Both the position numbers and the translations under genes were made by a program. A stretch of DNA of 64,000 nucleotides from Phaeodactylibacter sp. (GTDB lineage Bacteria; Bacteroidota; Bacteroidia; Chitinophagales; Saprospiraceae): NCBI RefSeq assembly GCF_022763345.1, contig NZ_JALEGS010000012.1:62001-126000 (forward strand). Reading direction: 5' to 3'. The notes under the pieces are model-generated. The model was not told the origin of the DNA. It did no database searches and saw only the letters and a list, made by a program, of their open reading frames with translations. Of the stretch, positions 33,143-42,016 are shown piece after piece; within the stretch, counting starts at the first letter, position 1, and the number at the start of each line of letters is the position of its first letter.

Positions 33143-33255
33143 GAATCTGGCGTAATCTATCCCCCTCCACAACTAATACCTCAGGGAATGGGTTAACCTA
33201 AAACAACTTAACACATTGTGTCGGAAAGGCACACTCCTAAGAATGCCCTGTTTCT

Positions 33256-34344
33256 ATGTCAAGAAAAGCCACCCGCATTGCGGCCCTGCTGGCCATTGCC
33301 CTGTTAGCCGCCTTGTTTTTCTTCTTCCAGGACGACATCCTGGGTAAAGATCAACCTCGAAACGCCGCTGCTGCCGAAAATGCAGCCCAACCGGAAGCCC
33401 CTCCTCAAACTCCGGTTGAAGCGATTGTCACGCAGGCAACCTCGCTGCGCGATGCCATTTCCGTCAACGGTTCTACCGTACCCAACGAAGAAGTCGCCAT
33501 CACTTCAGAGGTGGCTGGCAAGATCATCAGCATTAACTTCCGGGAAGGAGACTATGCAAAAGCCGGGCAGGTGCTGGTGCAATTGGATGACGACGAGCTG
33601 CAGGCCGAACGCAAACGACTCGTCGTCCAACGGCGGCTTAACGAAAAAATCGCCGAGCGCCTCAAAGCCCTCTACGACAAAGAAGGTGTAAGCTTGCAGG
33701 AGTACGAAGTGGCAGCCGCCGAAGTCGAAAAAACAGAAGCCGATATTGCACTGGTCGATGCACAGTTGAGAAAACGAGTGGTCCGCGCACCTTTCGCGGG
33801 ACGCCTCGGCCTGCGCATGGTTTCTGAAGGCAGCTACCTTTCTCCGGGCACGCCCATCGTTAGCCTGGTGAGCATCAACCCCATCAAGCTGGAGTTTGAC
33901 GTACCAGAAAAGTACAGCCGGGCGATTGAAACCGGAGGCCAGGTGAATTTCCGCCTTGATGGTAAAGAAAATAGCTTTCAGGCTACCGTCATCGCCAAAG
34001 AGCCGAATATTGACCCGGAGACCCGCACCCTTCGATTTAAGGCACAGGCACCCAACCCCGGCGGTCACATCCTGCCCGGCGCTTTTGCTGATGTGCAAGT
34101 GGAGCTGGAGGAATTTGCAGGCACCATCCTGGTCCCCACTCAGGCTATCATCCCTGAACTAAATGATAAAAAAGTCTTCCGCTACGAAAATGGCAAAGCG
34201 CAGCCCGTTATTGTAAATACAGGAATACGACAGGAGCGTAATATTCAAATTTTGGAAGGGCTTAACGTGGGCGACACCATCATCACCACTGGGCTGCTGC
34301 AAATCAAGCCAGGCGACCCTGTCCGTATTTCCAAGCTAAATTAA
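33256..34344 (+). CDS. RND efflux periplasmic adaptor (MdtA/AcrA type, 362 aa)
   Basis: An N-terminal membrane helix (residues 5-22) is followed by a lipoyl/barrel-sandwich hybrid split by an alpha-hairpin (EVAGKIISINFREGDYAKAG and VRAPFAGRLGLR), a beta-barrel and the membrane-proximal domain. The protein would join the inner-membrane pump to an outer-membrane channel. The pump gene follows after 8 nt. There is no TolC-type gene next to the pair. Confidence 0.92.
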   Translation: MSRKATRIAALLAIALLAALFFFFQDDILGKDQPRNAAAAENAAQPEAPPQTPVEAIVTQATSLRDAISVNGSTVPNEEVAITSEVAGKIISINFREGDYAKAGQVLVQLDDDELQAERKRLVVQRRLNEKIAERLKALYDKEGVSLQEYEVAAAEVEKTEADIALVDAQLRKRVVRAPFAGRLGLRMVSEGSYLSPGTPIVSLVSINPIKLEFDVPEKYSRAIETGGQVNFRLDGKENSFQATVIAKEPNIDPETRTLRFKAQAPNPGGHILPGAFADVQVELEEFAGTILVPTQAIIPELNDKKVFRYENGKAQPVIVNTGIRQERNIQILEGLNVGDTIITTGLLQIKPGDPVRISKLN

Positions 34345-34352
34345 CCACACCT

Positions 34353-37300
34353 ATGAGCCTGTCATCCCTAAGTATAAAGCGCCCGGTACTGGCATCCGTC
34401 TTGTCTATCGTCATCGTGCTCTTCGGCCTTATCGGGCTGACCTACCTGGGCGTACGCGAGTACCCAAGTGTGGACCCTCCCATCATTACCGTTACCACCA
34501 ACTACGTAGGGGCCAACGCAGATATCATTGAGTCTCAAATCACTGAGCCGGTGGAAGAAGCCGTGAATGGTATTGCCGGCATTCGCTCCATTACTTCCGT
34601 TAGCCGGGACGGACGAAGCACACTGACTGTAGAATTTGATCTAGAGGTAGACTTGGAAACCGCTGCCAACGATGTGCGCGACAAGGTCTCTCAGGTTGTG
34701 GGCGAGCTGCCCCCTGATACCGATCCGCCCGTAGTCTCTAAAGCTGATGCCGATTCTGATCCCATCATTTTCCTCAATATACAAAGCGACCAACGCTCCC
34801 TGCTTGAGCTCACCGATATCGCGGAGAATGTCTTCAAGGAGCGCCTTCAGACTATTAATGGTGTGAGTGAAATACGCATCTGGGGCCAGAAGAAATATGC
34901 CATGCGCCTGTGGATTGAGGCAGAACGGCTGGCGGCCTATGGGCTTACCCCTTTGGATGTACAGCAAGCCTTACAACGTGAAAATATAGAACTCCCCTCC
35001 GGCCGGGTAGAAGGAGCCAACACCGAGCTCACCGTACGAACACAAGGCAGGCTCACCACCCCTGATGAATTCAATAACCTCATCCTGAAAGAAGAAAACG
35101 GCCGTATTGTCCGCTTCCGCGATATCGGCTACGCTGAGCTGGGCCCGGAAAACTTGCGTACCGTACTCAAGCGGGACGGCGTGCCTATGGTGGGCAACGC
35201 CATCGTACCCCAACCTGGGGCCAACAATATCGAAATTGCCGATGCCTTCTACGAACGCCTCGAGCAAATCAAAAAAGACCTGCCCGCTGACATCCAACTG
35301 GGTATTGGCTTCGATAAAACGCAGTTTATCCGTGACTCCATCGATGAAGTGGAGCAGACCATCTATGTCGCATTCGGGCTGGTGGTCATGATTATCTTTT
35401 TATTCCTGCGTGACTGGCGGACTACCATTATCCCGGTCATTGTTATCCCCATTGCCCTTATCGGTGCCTTCTTTGTGATGTATGCCGCCAATTTCTCCAT
35501 CAACGTGCTCACACTACTGGGCATCGTGCTCGCCATCGGGCTGGTGGTGGATGACGCTGTGGTCGTCCTTGAAAATATTTACACGAAAGTGGAAAATGGC
35601 ATGACGCCCCTTGAAGCAGCTATGAAAGGCAGTGAAGAAATTTTCTTTGCTGTTATTGCCACTACCGTAGCGCTGGTTGCCGTTTTTATGCCGGTCATCT
35701 TCTTGCAGGGCCTTACCGGGCGCCTGTTCCGGGAGTTCGGCATCGTCATCGCCGGAGCCGTGGTCATCTCCTCCTTTGTGGCCCTCACCCTTACGCCCAT
35801 GCTGTCGAGCAGTATCCTGAAAAAGCGCGAACGGCAGCCCTGGTTTTACCGGGTCACCGAGCCCTTTTTCGTTGCCCTGACCAAAGGCTACCGCAGTACC
35901 CTGAATGGTTTCATGCAGGTCCGCTGGCTGGCACTGGTCATCATGGCAATCTCAGGCTGGGCCATCTATGCCATCGGGGGCGGGCTGCCTCAGGAACTGG
36001 CACCCTTGGAGGACCGAAGCCGTATCCGGGCTTTTGCCCGTGCCCCGGAAGGCTCCACCTTTGAATACATGGATGCCTATACCAATGACCTGGTCGAAAC
36101 AATGGTCGAGGCCATACCCGAGAGCGAAGGGGTGATTTCCGTAACCTCCCCCGGCTTTGGTGCTTCCACTTCCGTAAATTCTGCTTTTGCCTTTGCCGTC
36201 CTGGAAGATCCTCAAAAAAGGGAACGCAGTCAGACGGAAATTCTCAATGCGATACGACCTGAAGTCAGCGAATTGACCGGAGCCCTGACGTATCTCAGTG
36301 AAGAGCAGAGCATCGGCAACGGCCGGGGAGGGCTACCAGTACAGTACGTACTGCAGGCCCCAAATTTCGAAAAGCTCAAAGAGACCCTGCCTCGCTTTGT
36401 GGAGAAAGTCAAGCAAGACCCGACCTTCAGCTTTGTGGATGTCGACCTGAAGTTCAACAAACCGGAGCTGAACATCGAAATCAACCGGCAGAAAGCCCGT
36501 GACCTGGGTGTTTCTGTACTGGATATTGCGCAGACCCTCCAACTGGGGCTCAGCGGGCAGCGCTTCGGGTATTTCATTATGAATGGCAAACAGTATCAGG
36601 TCATTGGGCAGATACAGCGCGAAGGACGAGACGAACCCGTTGATTTACGCTCCCTTTATGTACGTAATGACGCCGGAAATATGGTGCAGCTGGACAATCT
36701 GGTCACCCTGGAAGAGCAAATCACTCCACCGACGCTGTTCCGCTTCAACCGCTTTGCTTCTGCTACTGTATCCGCTGGCCTGTCGGGCGACAATACCCTG
36801 GGCAACGGTATCGAAGCCATGAACCGCATCGCAGCGGAAACACTGGACGATGGCTTTTACACCACCCTGACTGGTACGTCCCGCGATTTTGCGGAAAGCT
36901 CCTCCAGCCTGGTCTTCGCTTTTGCGCTGGCATTGGTGCTTATCTACCTGGTTTTAGCAGCCCAGTTTGAGAGCTTTATCGATCCGTTTATCATCATGTT
37001 CACCGTGCCCCTCGCGCTGGCAGGCGCTGTTTTATCCCTGATGCTCTACGGGCAAACCCTGAACATATTCAGTCAGATCGGCATTATCATGCTCATTGGT
37101 CTGGTAGCCAAAAACGGCATCCTGATTGTGGAATTCGCCAATCAGCGGAAAGAAGCCGGGCTGAGCCGCCTGGAAGCCATCAAGGAGGCTGCCGAAGCAC
37201 GTTTCCGACCCATCCTCATGACGAGCCTGTCCACCATATTGGGCGTATTGCCGATTGCCCTGGCGCTGGGTGCCGGGTCTGAAAGCCGGGTCTCTATGGG

Positions 37301-37439
37301 TATCGCCGTCATCGGCGGGCTGGTCTTTTCAACGGTGCTGACACTCTACGTGATTCCGGCCATTTATTCCTATCTTTCCAGCAAAGAAGCCAAACGCACC
37401 AAGCGGGAGGAACAACTCAAGGCACTGGAGGAGGCGTAG
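34353..37439 (+). CDS. RND multidrug efflux permease (HAE1/AcrB family, 1028 aa)
   Basis: Length and layout fit HAE1 pumps: a first membrane helix (about 10-30), a periplasmic loop, TM2-6, a second periplasmic loop and TM8-12. The proton-relay Asp pair is visible in GLVVDDAVVVLEN (TM4), and the family start FSIKRPV-like (LSIKRPVLASVLS) is present. It exports hydrophobic compounds with the adaptor encoded just upstream. No local regulator is seen. Confidence 0.95.
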   Translation: MSLSSLSIKRPVLASVLSIVIVLFGLIGLTYLGVREYPSVDPPIITVTTNYVGANADIIESQITEPVEEAVNGIAGIRSITSVSRDGRSTLTVEFDLEVDLETAANDVRDKVSQVVGELPPDTDPPVVSKADADSDPIIFLNIQSDQRSLLELTDIAENVFKERLQTINGVSEIRIWGQKKYAMRLWIEAERLAAYGLTPLDVQQALQRENIELPSGRVEGANTELTVRTQGRLTTPDEFNNLILKEENGRIVRFRDIGYAELGPENLRTVLKRDGVPMVGNAIVPQPGANNIEIADAFYERLEQIKKDLPADIQLGIGFDKTQFIRDSIDEVEQTIYVAFGLVVMIIFLFLRDWRTTIIPVIVIPIALIGAFFVMYAANFSINVLTLLGIVLAIGLVVDDAVVVLENIYTKVENGMTPLEAAMKGSEEIFFAVIATTVALVAVFMPVIFLQGLTGRLFREFGIVIAGAVVISSFVALTLTPMLSSSILKKRERQPWFYRVTEPFFVALTKGYRSTLNGFMQVRWLALVIMAISGWAIYAIGGGLPQELAPLEDRSRIRAFARAPEGSTFEYMDAYTNDLVETMVEAIPESEGVISVTSPGFGASTSVNSAFAFAVLEDPQKRERSQTEILNAIRPEVSELTGALTYLSEEQSIGNGRGGLPVQYVLQAPNFEKLKETLPRFVEKVKQDPTFSFVDVDLKFNKPELNIEINRQKARDLGVSVLDIAQTLQLGLSGQRFGYFIMNGKQYQVIGQIQREGRDEPVDLRSLYVRNDAGNMVQLDNLVTLEEQITPPTLFRFNRFASATVSAGLSGDNTLGNGIEAMNRIAAETLDDGFYTTLTGTSRDFAESSSSLVFAFALALVLIYLVLAAQFESFIDPFIIMFTVPLALAGAVLSLMLYGQTLNIFSQIGIIMLIGLVAKNGILIVEFANQRKEAGLSRLEAIKEAAEARFRPILMTSLSTILGVLPIALALGAGSESRVSMGIAVIGGLVFSTVLTLYVIPAIYSYLSSKEAKRTKREEQLKALEEA

Positions 37440-37474
37440 GGAAACTGAAAAGCTAAAAACGCAGACGAAAACGA

Positions 37475-40264
37475 ATGGCAGACGAAAAAAAACTCTTCTT
37501 ACTGGATGGTCACGCCCTGGTCTACCGGGCACACTTTGCATTCATCAACCGCCCACTGATCAATTCCAAGGGGGTCAACACCTCGGCCGTTATGGGCTTC
37601 ACCCGGACGCTTTGGGACCTCATGCGCGATCAGAAGCCGACCCACATTGCTGTTGCCTTTGATTTATCCACCCCCACTTTCCGGCATGAGATGTATGAGC
37701 CCTACAAGGCCAACCGGGAGGAACAGCCGGAGGATATCGTCGTCGCCATTCCGTACATCGAAGCCATCGTAAAAGCCTTTAACATCCCTATCGTCACCGT
37801 AGATGGGTACGAAGCAGATGATGTGATCGGCACCCTTGCCAAGCAGGCCGAAAAGGAGGGCTTCAAAGTCTACATGGTGACGCCGGATAAGGACTTTGGG
37901 CAGCTTGTATCTGATAATGTCTTCCTGTACAAACCCTCTCGTCAGGGCAATGGCGTGGACATCATGGGCGTACCGGAGATTCTCAAGAAGTGGGATGTGG
38001 AGCGGGTTGAGCAGGTCATCGATATGCTGGGGCTGCAGGGCGATGCCGTGGACAATATTCCGGGCGTACCGGGCATTGGCCCAAAGACCGCCTCCAAATT
38101 GCTGGCACAATTTGGTTCCATGGAAACCCTGCTGGACAGCACAGACCAGCTCAAAGGCAAACAAAAGGAACGCCTGGAAGAACACCGGGAACAAGCCTTG
38201 CTGTCCAAAAAGCTGGCCGTGATCGAAACCCAGGTGCCCATTCAGTTTGATGCGGAGGCCTACAAAATTGAGGGGCAGGACAACGACCGCCTCGCCGAGC
38301 TGTTCAAAGAACTGGAATTCCGAAGCCTGGCCAGGCAGATACTGGGAGAGGACAAAGTGCCGCAGGAAAATGCACAGGGCGACCTCTTCAATCAGCAGAG
38401 CGAAACCAAATCGGAGGTCAAAGCACCGCCAGCTCATTCTGTAGCCGACAAAAATATTGGCAATACCAAGCATGCTTACCACCTGGTAGATAGCGAAGAA
38501 AAACGGGCTGAGCTCCTTCAGCTCCTGATGGAAGCCAAGCGCATTTGTTTCGATACGGAAACGACCGGCATCGACGCCACACAGGCAGAATTGGTGGGCA
38601 TGTCCTTTGCCGTAAAGGCCCACGAAGCCTACTACGTGCCCGTGCCCTCAGGCTATGAAGAAGCGACCCGCCTCGTGCAGCAGTTCAAAGCGGTGATGGA
38701 GGACGAGAACATCGAAAAGGTCGCCCAAAACCTCAAGTACGACGCCCTAATGCTTCGCCGCTATGGCGTGGAAGTCAAAGGCCCCTACTTCGACACTATG
38801 ATCGCCCACTACCTGCTGGAGCCCGAGCTGCGCCACAATATGGACTACCTCTCGGAGACCTACCTCAAGTACCAGCCGATTGAGATCGAAAGCCTCATTG
38901 GCAAAAAGGGCAAGAAGCAAAAGACCATGCGCGACCTGCCGCCGGAGGAAGTGAAAGATTACGCGGCCGAAGATGCCGACATCACGCTTCAGCTCAGAGA
39001 ATACCTCGCGCCTAAACTGGAGGAAGAAGGCTTCCAAAAACTATACGAAGAAATTGAAGCGCCCCTGGTGCGCGCCCTGGTCAATATCGAGCACGAGGGC
39101 ATACGGCTCAATGCCGATTACCTCAAGTCTTATTCTAAAGAATTGGCTAAGGAAATCGATCAGCTGGAAAAGGAAATCCACGAAGATGCAGGCACGGCAT
39201 TTAACGTGGCCTCCCCCCGTCAGGTCGGGGAAGTCCTCTTTGAGAAAATGGAGCTGCCCTACCGTTTCAAAAAAACCAAGTCTGGACAGTACTCCACCAG
39301 TGAGGAGAAATTGGCAGAACTGGCCGGAGAGTACCCCATCGTTCAGAAAATCCTGGACTACCGGGGCCTGACCAAGCTGCGGTCCACCTACGTCGACGCC
39401 CTGCCTAAGCTCATCAATCCGCTTACCGGGCGCATCCATAGCTCTTTTAATCAGGCGCTGACCGCTACTGGCCGGCTTAGCTCCAATAACCCTAACCTAC
39501 AGAATATACCAATTCGGACACCGCAGGGGGCCCGGGTGCGGGAGGCTTTTATCCCGCGCGATGAAGACCACGTCCTCCTTGCCGCCGACTATTCTCAGAT
39601 CGAGCTGCGCCTAATCGCGGAGATGAGCGGGGAAGAAGCCATGCTGGAAGCCTTTAAGTCGGGTAAAGACGTCCACTCTGCCACTGCTGCCCGCGTATTT
39701 GACGTACCCTACGAGGAGGTCACAAGGGAACAACGCTACCGGGCCAAGACCGTCAATTTCGCACTCATCTACGGGGCGGGCGCTACGAACCTGTCTCAGC
39801 AATTGGGCATCAAGCGCAGCGAAGCCAAGGAACTGATCGATCAGTACTTCAGCCGCTACCCGGACCTGAAGGGCTACATGGACGGCATTGTGGAAAAAGC
39901 CCGAAAGGACGGCTATGTCAAGACCCTGATGGGCCGCCGCCGCTACCTGCGCGATATCGACTCCCGAAATGGGGTACTCCGCAGCCACGCCGAGCGCAAC
40001 GCCATCAACACCCCGGTACAGGGTACAGCTGCGGATATGATCAAGATTGCCATGGTGCGCATCAATGATATTTTCGAAAAAGAGCAATTCAAGTCAAAGA
40101 TGATCCTGCAGGTACATGACGAACTGGTCTTTGATGCCCACAAGTCGGAGCTCGACACCATCAAGCCGATCATTGAAGAGCATATGGTCAACGCCATCCC
40201 TAACCTTAATGTGCCGATCCTGGTAGAAATGGGGGAAGGGCAGAACTGGCGGGAAGCTCATTAG
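37475..40264 (+). CDS. polA: DNA polymerase I
   Basis: The 929-aa protein has all three domains: 5'-nuclease (1-290, LFLLDGHALVYRAHF, GYEADDVIGTLA), 3'-5' exonuclease with intact acidic residues (CFDTETTG, NLKYDALMLRRYG, YAAEDADITLQL) and the polymerase (motif A DYSQIELRL, motif B RAKTVNFALIYG with Phe, motif C QVHDELVF). It does gap filling, repair and RNA primer removal. It stands alone and is followed by an intergenic repeat cluster. Confidence 0.97.
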   Translation: MADEKKLFLLDGHALVYRAHFAFINRPLINSKGVNTSAVMGFTRTLWDLMRDQKPTHIAVAFDLSTPTFRHEMYEPYKANREEQPEDIVVAIPYIEAIVKAFNIPIVTVDGYEADDVIGTLAKQAEKEGFKVYMVTPDKDFGQLVSDNVFLYKPSRQGNGVDIMGVPEILKKWDVERVEQVIDMLGLQGDAVDNIPGVPGIGPKTASKLLAQFGSMETLLDSTDQLKGKQKERLEEHREQALLSKKLAVIETQVPIQFDAEAYKIEGQDNDRLAELFKELEFRSLARQILGEDKVPQENAQGDLFNQQSETKSEVKAPPAHSVADKNIGNTKHAYHLVDSEEKRAELLQLLMEAKRICFDTETTGIDATQAELVGMSFAVKAHEAYYVPVPSGYEEATRLVQQFKAVMEDENIEKVAQNLKYDALMLRRYGVEVKGPYFDTMIAHYLLEPELRHNMDYLSETYLKYQPIEIESLIGKKGKKQKTMRDLPPEEVKDYAAEDADITLQLREYLAPKLEEEGFQKLYEEIEAPLVRALVNIEHEGIRLNADYLKSYSKELAKEIDQLEKEIHEDAGTAFNVASPRQVGEVLFEKMELPYRFKKTKSGQYSTSEEKLAELAGEYPIVQKILDYRGLTKLRSTYVDALPKLINPLTGRIHSSFNQALTATGRLSSNNPNLQNIPIRTPQGARVREAFIPRDEDHVLLAADYSQIELRLIAEMSGEEAMLEAFKSGKDVHSATAARVFDVPYEEVTREQRYRAKTVNFALIYGAGATNLSQQLGIKRSEAKELIDQYFSRYPDLKGYMDGIVEKARKDGYVKTLMGRRRYLRDIDSRNGVLRSHAERNAINTPVQGTAADMIKIAMVRINDIFEKEQFKSKMILQVHDELVFDAHKSELDTIKPIIEEHMVNAIPNLNVPILVEMGEGQNWREAH

Positions 40265-40276
40265 TAGTGGAAAAAA

Positions 40277-40443
40277 ACCAGTTGCGTATTTTCTTTTTTC
40301 GAGAAGCCTTTAGTAGTGGGGCAAAAATAAAATACACAACTTTCAAAAAGCTTTTGCCCCAACATTGCACAAAACTCGCCCTCTGGTTGGTTTTGTGCAA
40401 CGTTGGAACAAAACCAGTTGTGCATTTTATTTTTCGAGAAGCC
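40277..40443. repeat. Intergenic cluster of direct and inverted repeats
   Basis: Two direct copies of a ~31-bp unit beginning ACCAGTTG and ending CGAGAAGCC lie at 40277-40308 and 40413-40443; a third, inverted partial copy lies at 40323-40340. Inside are two hairpins: GGGGCAAAA (40318-40326)/TTTTGCCCC (40352-40360) and 40361-40375/40390-40404 (14 of 15 bases pair). The unit fills the polA-dinB-like gap and could be a REP-type element or act as terminator. Confidence 0.8.
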
Positions 40444-40468
40444 CTTAACAAAAAACAAACCACCTATT

Positions 40469-40918
40469 ATGAATTTGTCCACCACCCGACAGACCCGGGC
40501 CAACTTCATCCGGCTGCTTTCCGGCATGAGCCTGGAAGCCGTAAACCACATACCGGAAGGCTTCAACAATAACCTGATCTGGAATTTCGGGCACATCATT
40601 GCCACACAGCAGTTGCTCACCTACAGCTTATCCGGGCTAAACCCCAAAGTAGAAGACGAAGTCCTCGCAGCCTTCCGCAAGGGCACTAAACCCGAAAAAG
40701 TGCATACCACAGCTGAACTGGAAGGGTTGAAAAAACTAGCGGTCACTACCCTTGATCAGTTTGAGGCCGACTTCGAGGCGGGCTTGTTCCAGACCTTCGA
40801 ATCCTATCCCACCAGCTACGGAGTAGAACTCACTAATATTGAGGAAGCGGCTTCGTTCAACGCATTGCACGAAGCCCTCCACCTGGGCTACGCTATGGCA
40901 TTGAAGCGGGCACTCTAA
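40469..40918 (+). CDS. DinB-like four-helix metal-binding protein (149 aa)
   Basis: The layout fits the DinB/YfiT superfamily: a four-helix bundle with spaced histidines (WNFGHI near residue 43 and HEALHLGY near the C-terminus). These proteins bind a metal and some are thiol-dependent transferases; the exact role is unknown here. The ATG at 40469 gives the family start; a longer frame would translate the repeat cluster. Its end overlaps the convergent ThuA gene by 26 nt. Confidence 0.8.
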   Translation: MNLSTTRQTRANFIRLLSGMSLEAVNHIPEGFNNNLIWNFGHIIATQQLLTYSLSGLNPKVEDEVLAAFRKGTKPEKVHTTAELEGLKKLAVTTLDQFEADFEAGLFQTFESYPTSYGVELTNIEEAASFNALHEALHLGYAMALKRAL

Positions 40919-42008
40919 GCTGCCGCTCCTGCCAGTACGCATCATCGTGAAATTGGAAAGCTGTGGGCTGGTAATCGCCTATGGTATCCACATTCGCGGC
41001 TTCCGGCACCGACTGCCCGGTCAGGTAAAAAGCAGCATTCACCAACAGGAGGCGAAACTCCTCGTCGAGCAAATCTGTAGAGGCACCCATCGTGCAGGCG
41101 AAGGCTTTTCCGGCTTGCCCGCCTGGTAATTGATAGGGCTTCAGCCAAGCTACCGGCATCATCGGCTGATTGGGATTGTAGAAACGCTCGCTCGCCGGAT
41201 TGGTAGAGGCAATCGCCCATTGGTCTTCCCGCATGCCGTACATCACATCAGACTCATCGTAACTCTTGGTATTATCTGTCACCTGCCCGTAAACCAGGGG
41301 CGTGGCTGTACTGTCCAATGGCCCGGACAAACCATACACATCTGTAGGGCCCCATATTTCACCCGACTGAATGCCATTGAGCACGGGATGCTTCGCCGCC
41401 TCTCGTGGAATGATCCCTCGTGTACTTTGGTGCTTGTGGTGCCCGTGATGGCTGTGCCAGTTGGTGCCCAGCACCAGTTGCCCGAACCCACCGTGCCAGG
41501 CTTCCTTCTCCCCCTGATAATAATTGCCCCAGTGCCTCCAGGGGCTGAGTGTATCCCTGAACCGGAACGCATGAGTAGCGGTACGAAGCCCAATGACCGG
41601 CTTCCCTGCCTCCAAATAGGCTTTGAAGTACCCCATCTGCTCATCGGGAAGCTCCCGGAAACGAGTGAAAAGCACCAGCAAATCTGCCTCCTCCAGCTGC
41701 TCCAGCCCCGGAATGTGGTAAACGTAGTTGGGGTTGATGATACCAGGCTGCTCTGGGTGCTGCGCAAAGAGCACCGTACAGTCAAAGCCGTGCCGCTGTG
41801 CGAGAATTTTGGCCAGTTGGGGCAGGGCCTCCTCCGACCGGTACTCCTCATCCCCGCTCACTAGTACGACCTTTGGGCGTTCCGTTGTTTCAGATGCCGG
41901 GCCGTAAGTCGCATAGGAAGGAGGCGGACCTTCTGGCGCTTTGGGGGGTTGCTCCCCGGCACAACTATAAAGCAGCAGGGTGGAAAACAACAGCAGTGTA
42001 TACCTCAT
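40893..42008 (-). CDS. ThuA-domain lipoprotein (371 aa)
   Basis: A lipoprotein signal (LLLFSTLLLYSC, Cys16) and a Pro-rich linker precede a ThuA-like class-I glutamine-amidotransferase fold (PKVVLVSGDEEYRSEEALP, GKPVIGLRTATHAF). ThuA domains are linked with sugar metabolism, often together with PVC-type dehydrogenases, as is the case here: the gene follows the 1040-aa fusion by 8 nt in the same direction. Substrate unknown. Confidence 0.85.
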   Translation of the reverse strand: MRYTLLLFSTLLLYSCAGEQPPKAPEGPPPSYATYGPASETTERPKVVLVSGDEEYRSEEALPQLAKILAQRHGFDCTVLFAQHPEQPGIINPNYVYHIPGLEQLEEADLLVLFTRFRELPDEQMGYFKAYLEAGKPVIGLRTATHAFRFRDTLSPWRHWGNYYQGEKEAWHGGFGQLVLGTNWHSHHGHHKHQSTRGIIPREAAKHPVLNGIQSGEIWGPTDVYGLSGPLDSTATPLVYGQVTDNTKSYDESDVMYGMREDQWAIASTNPASERFYNPNQPMMPVAWLKPYQLPGGQAGKAFACTMGASTDLLDEEFRLLLVNAAFYLTGQSVPEAANVDTIGDYQPTAFQFHDDAYWQERQLRVPASMP

Positions 42009-42016
42009 AGTCGTTT

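Noticed and set aside
37664..38623. Minus-strand frame of 319 aa
   Set aside because: Antisense shadow of polA.
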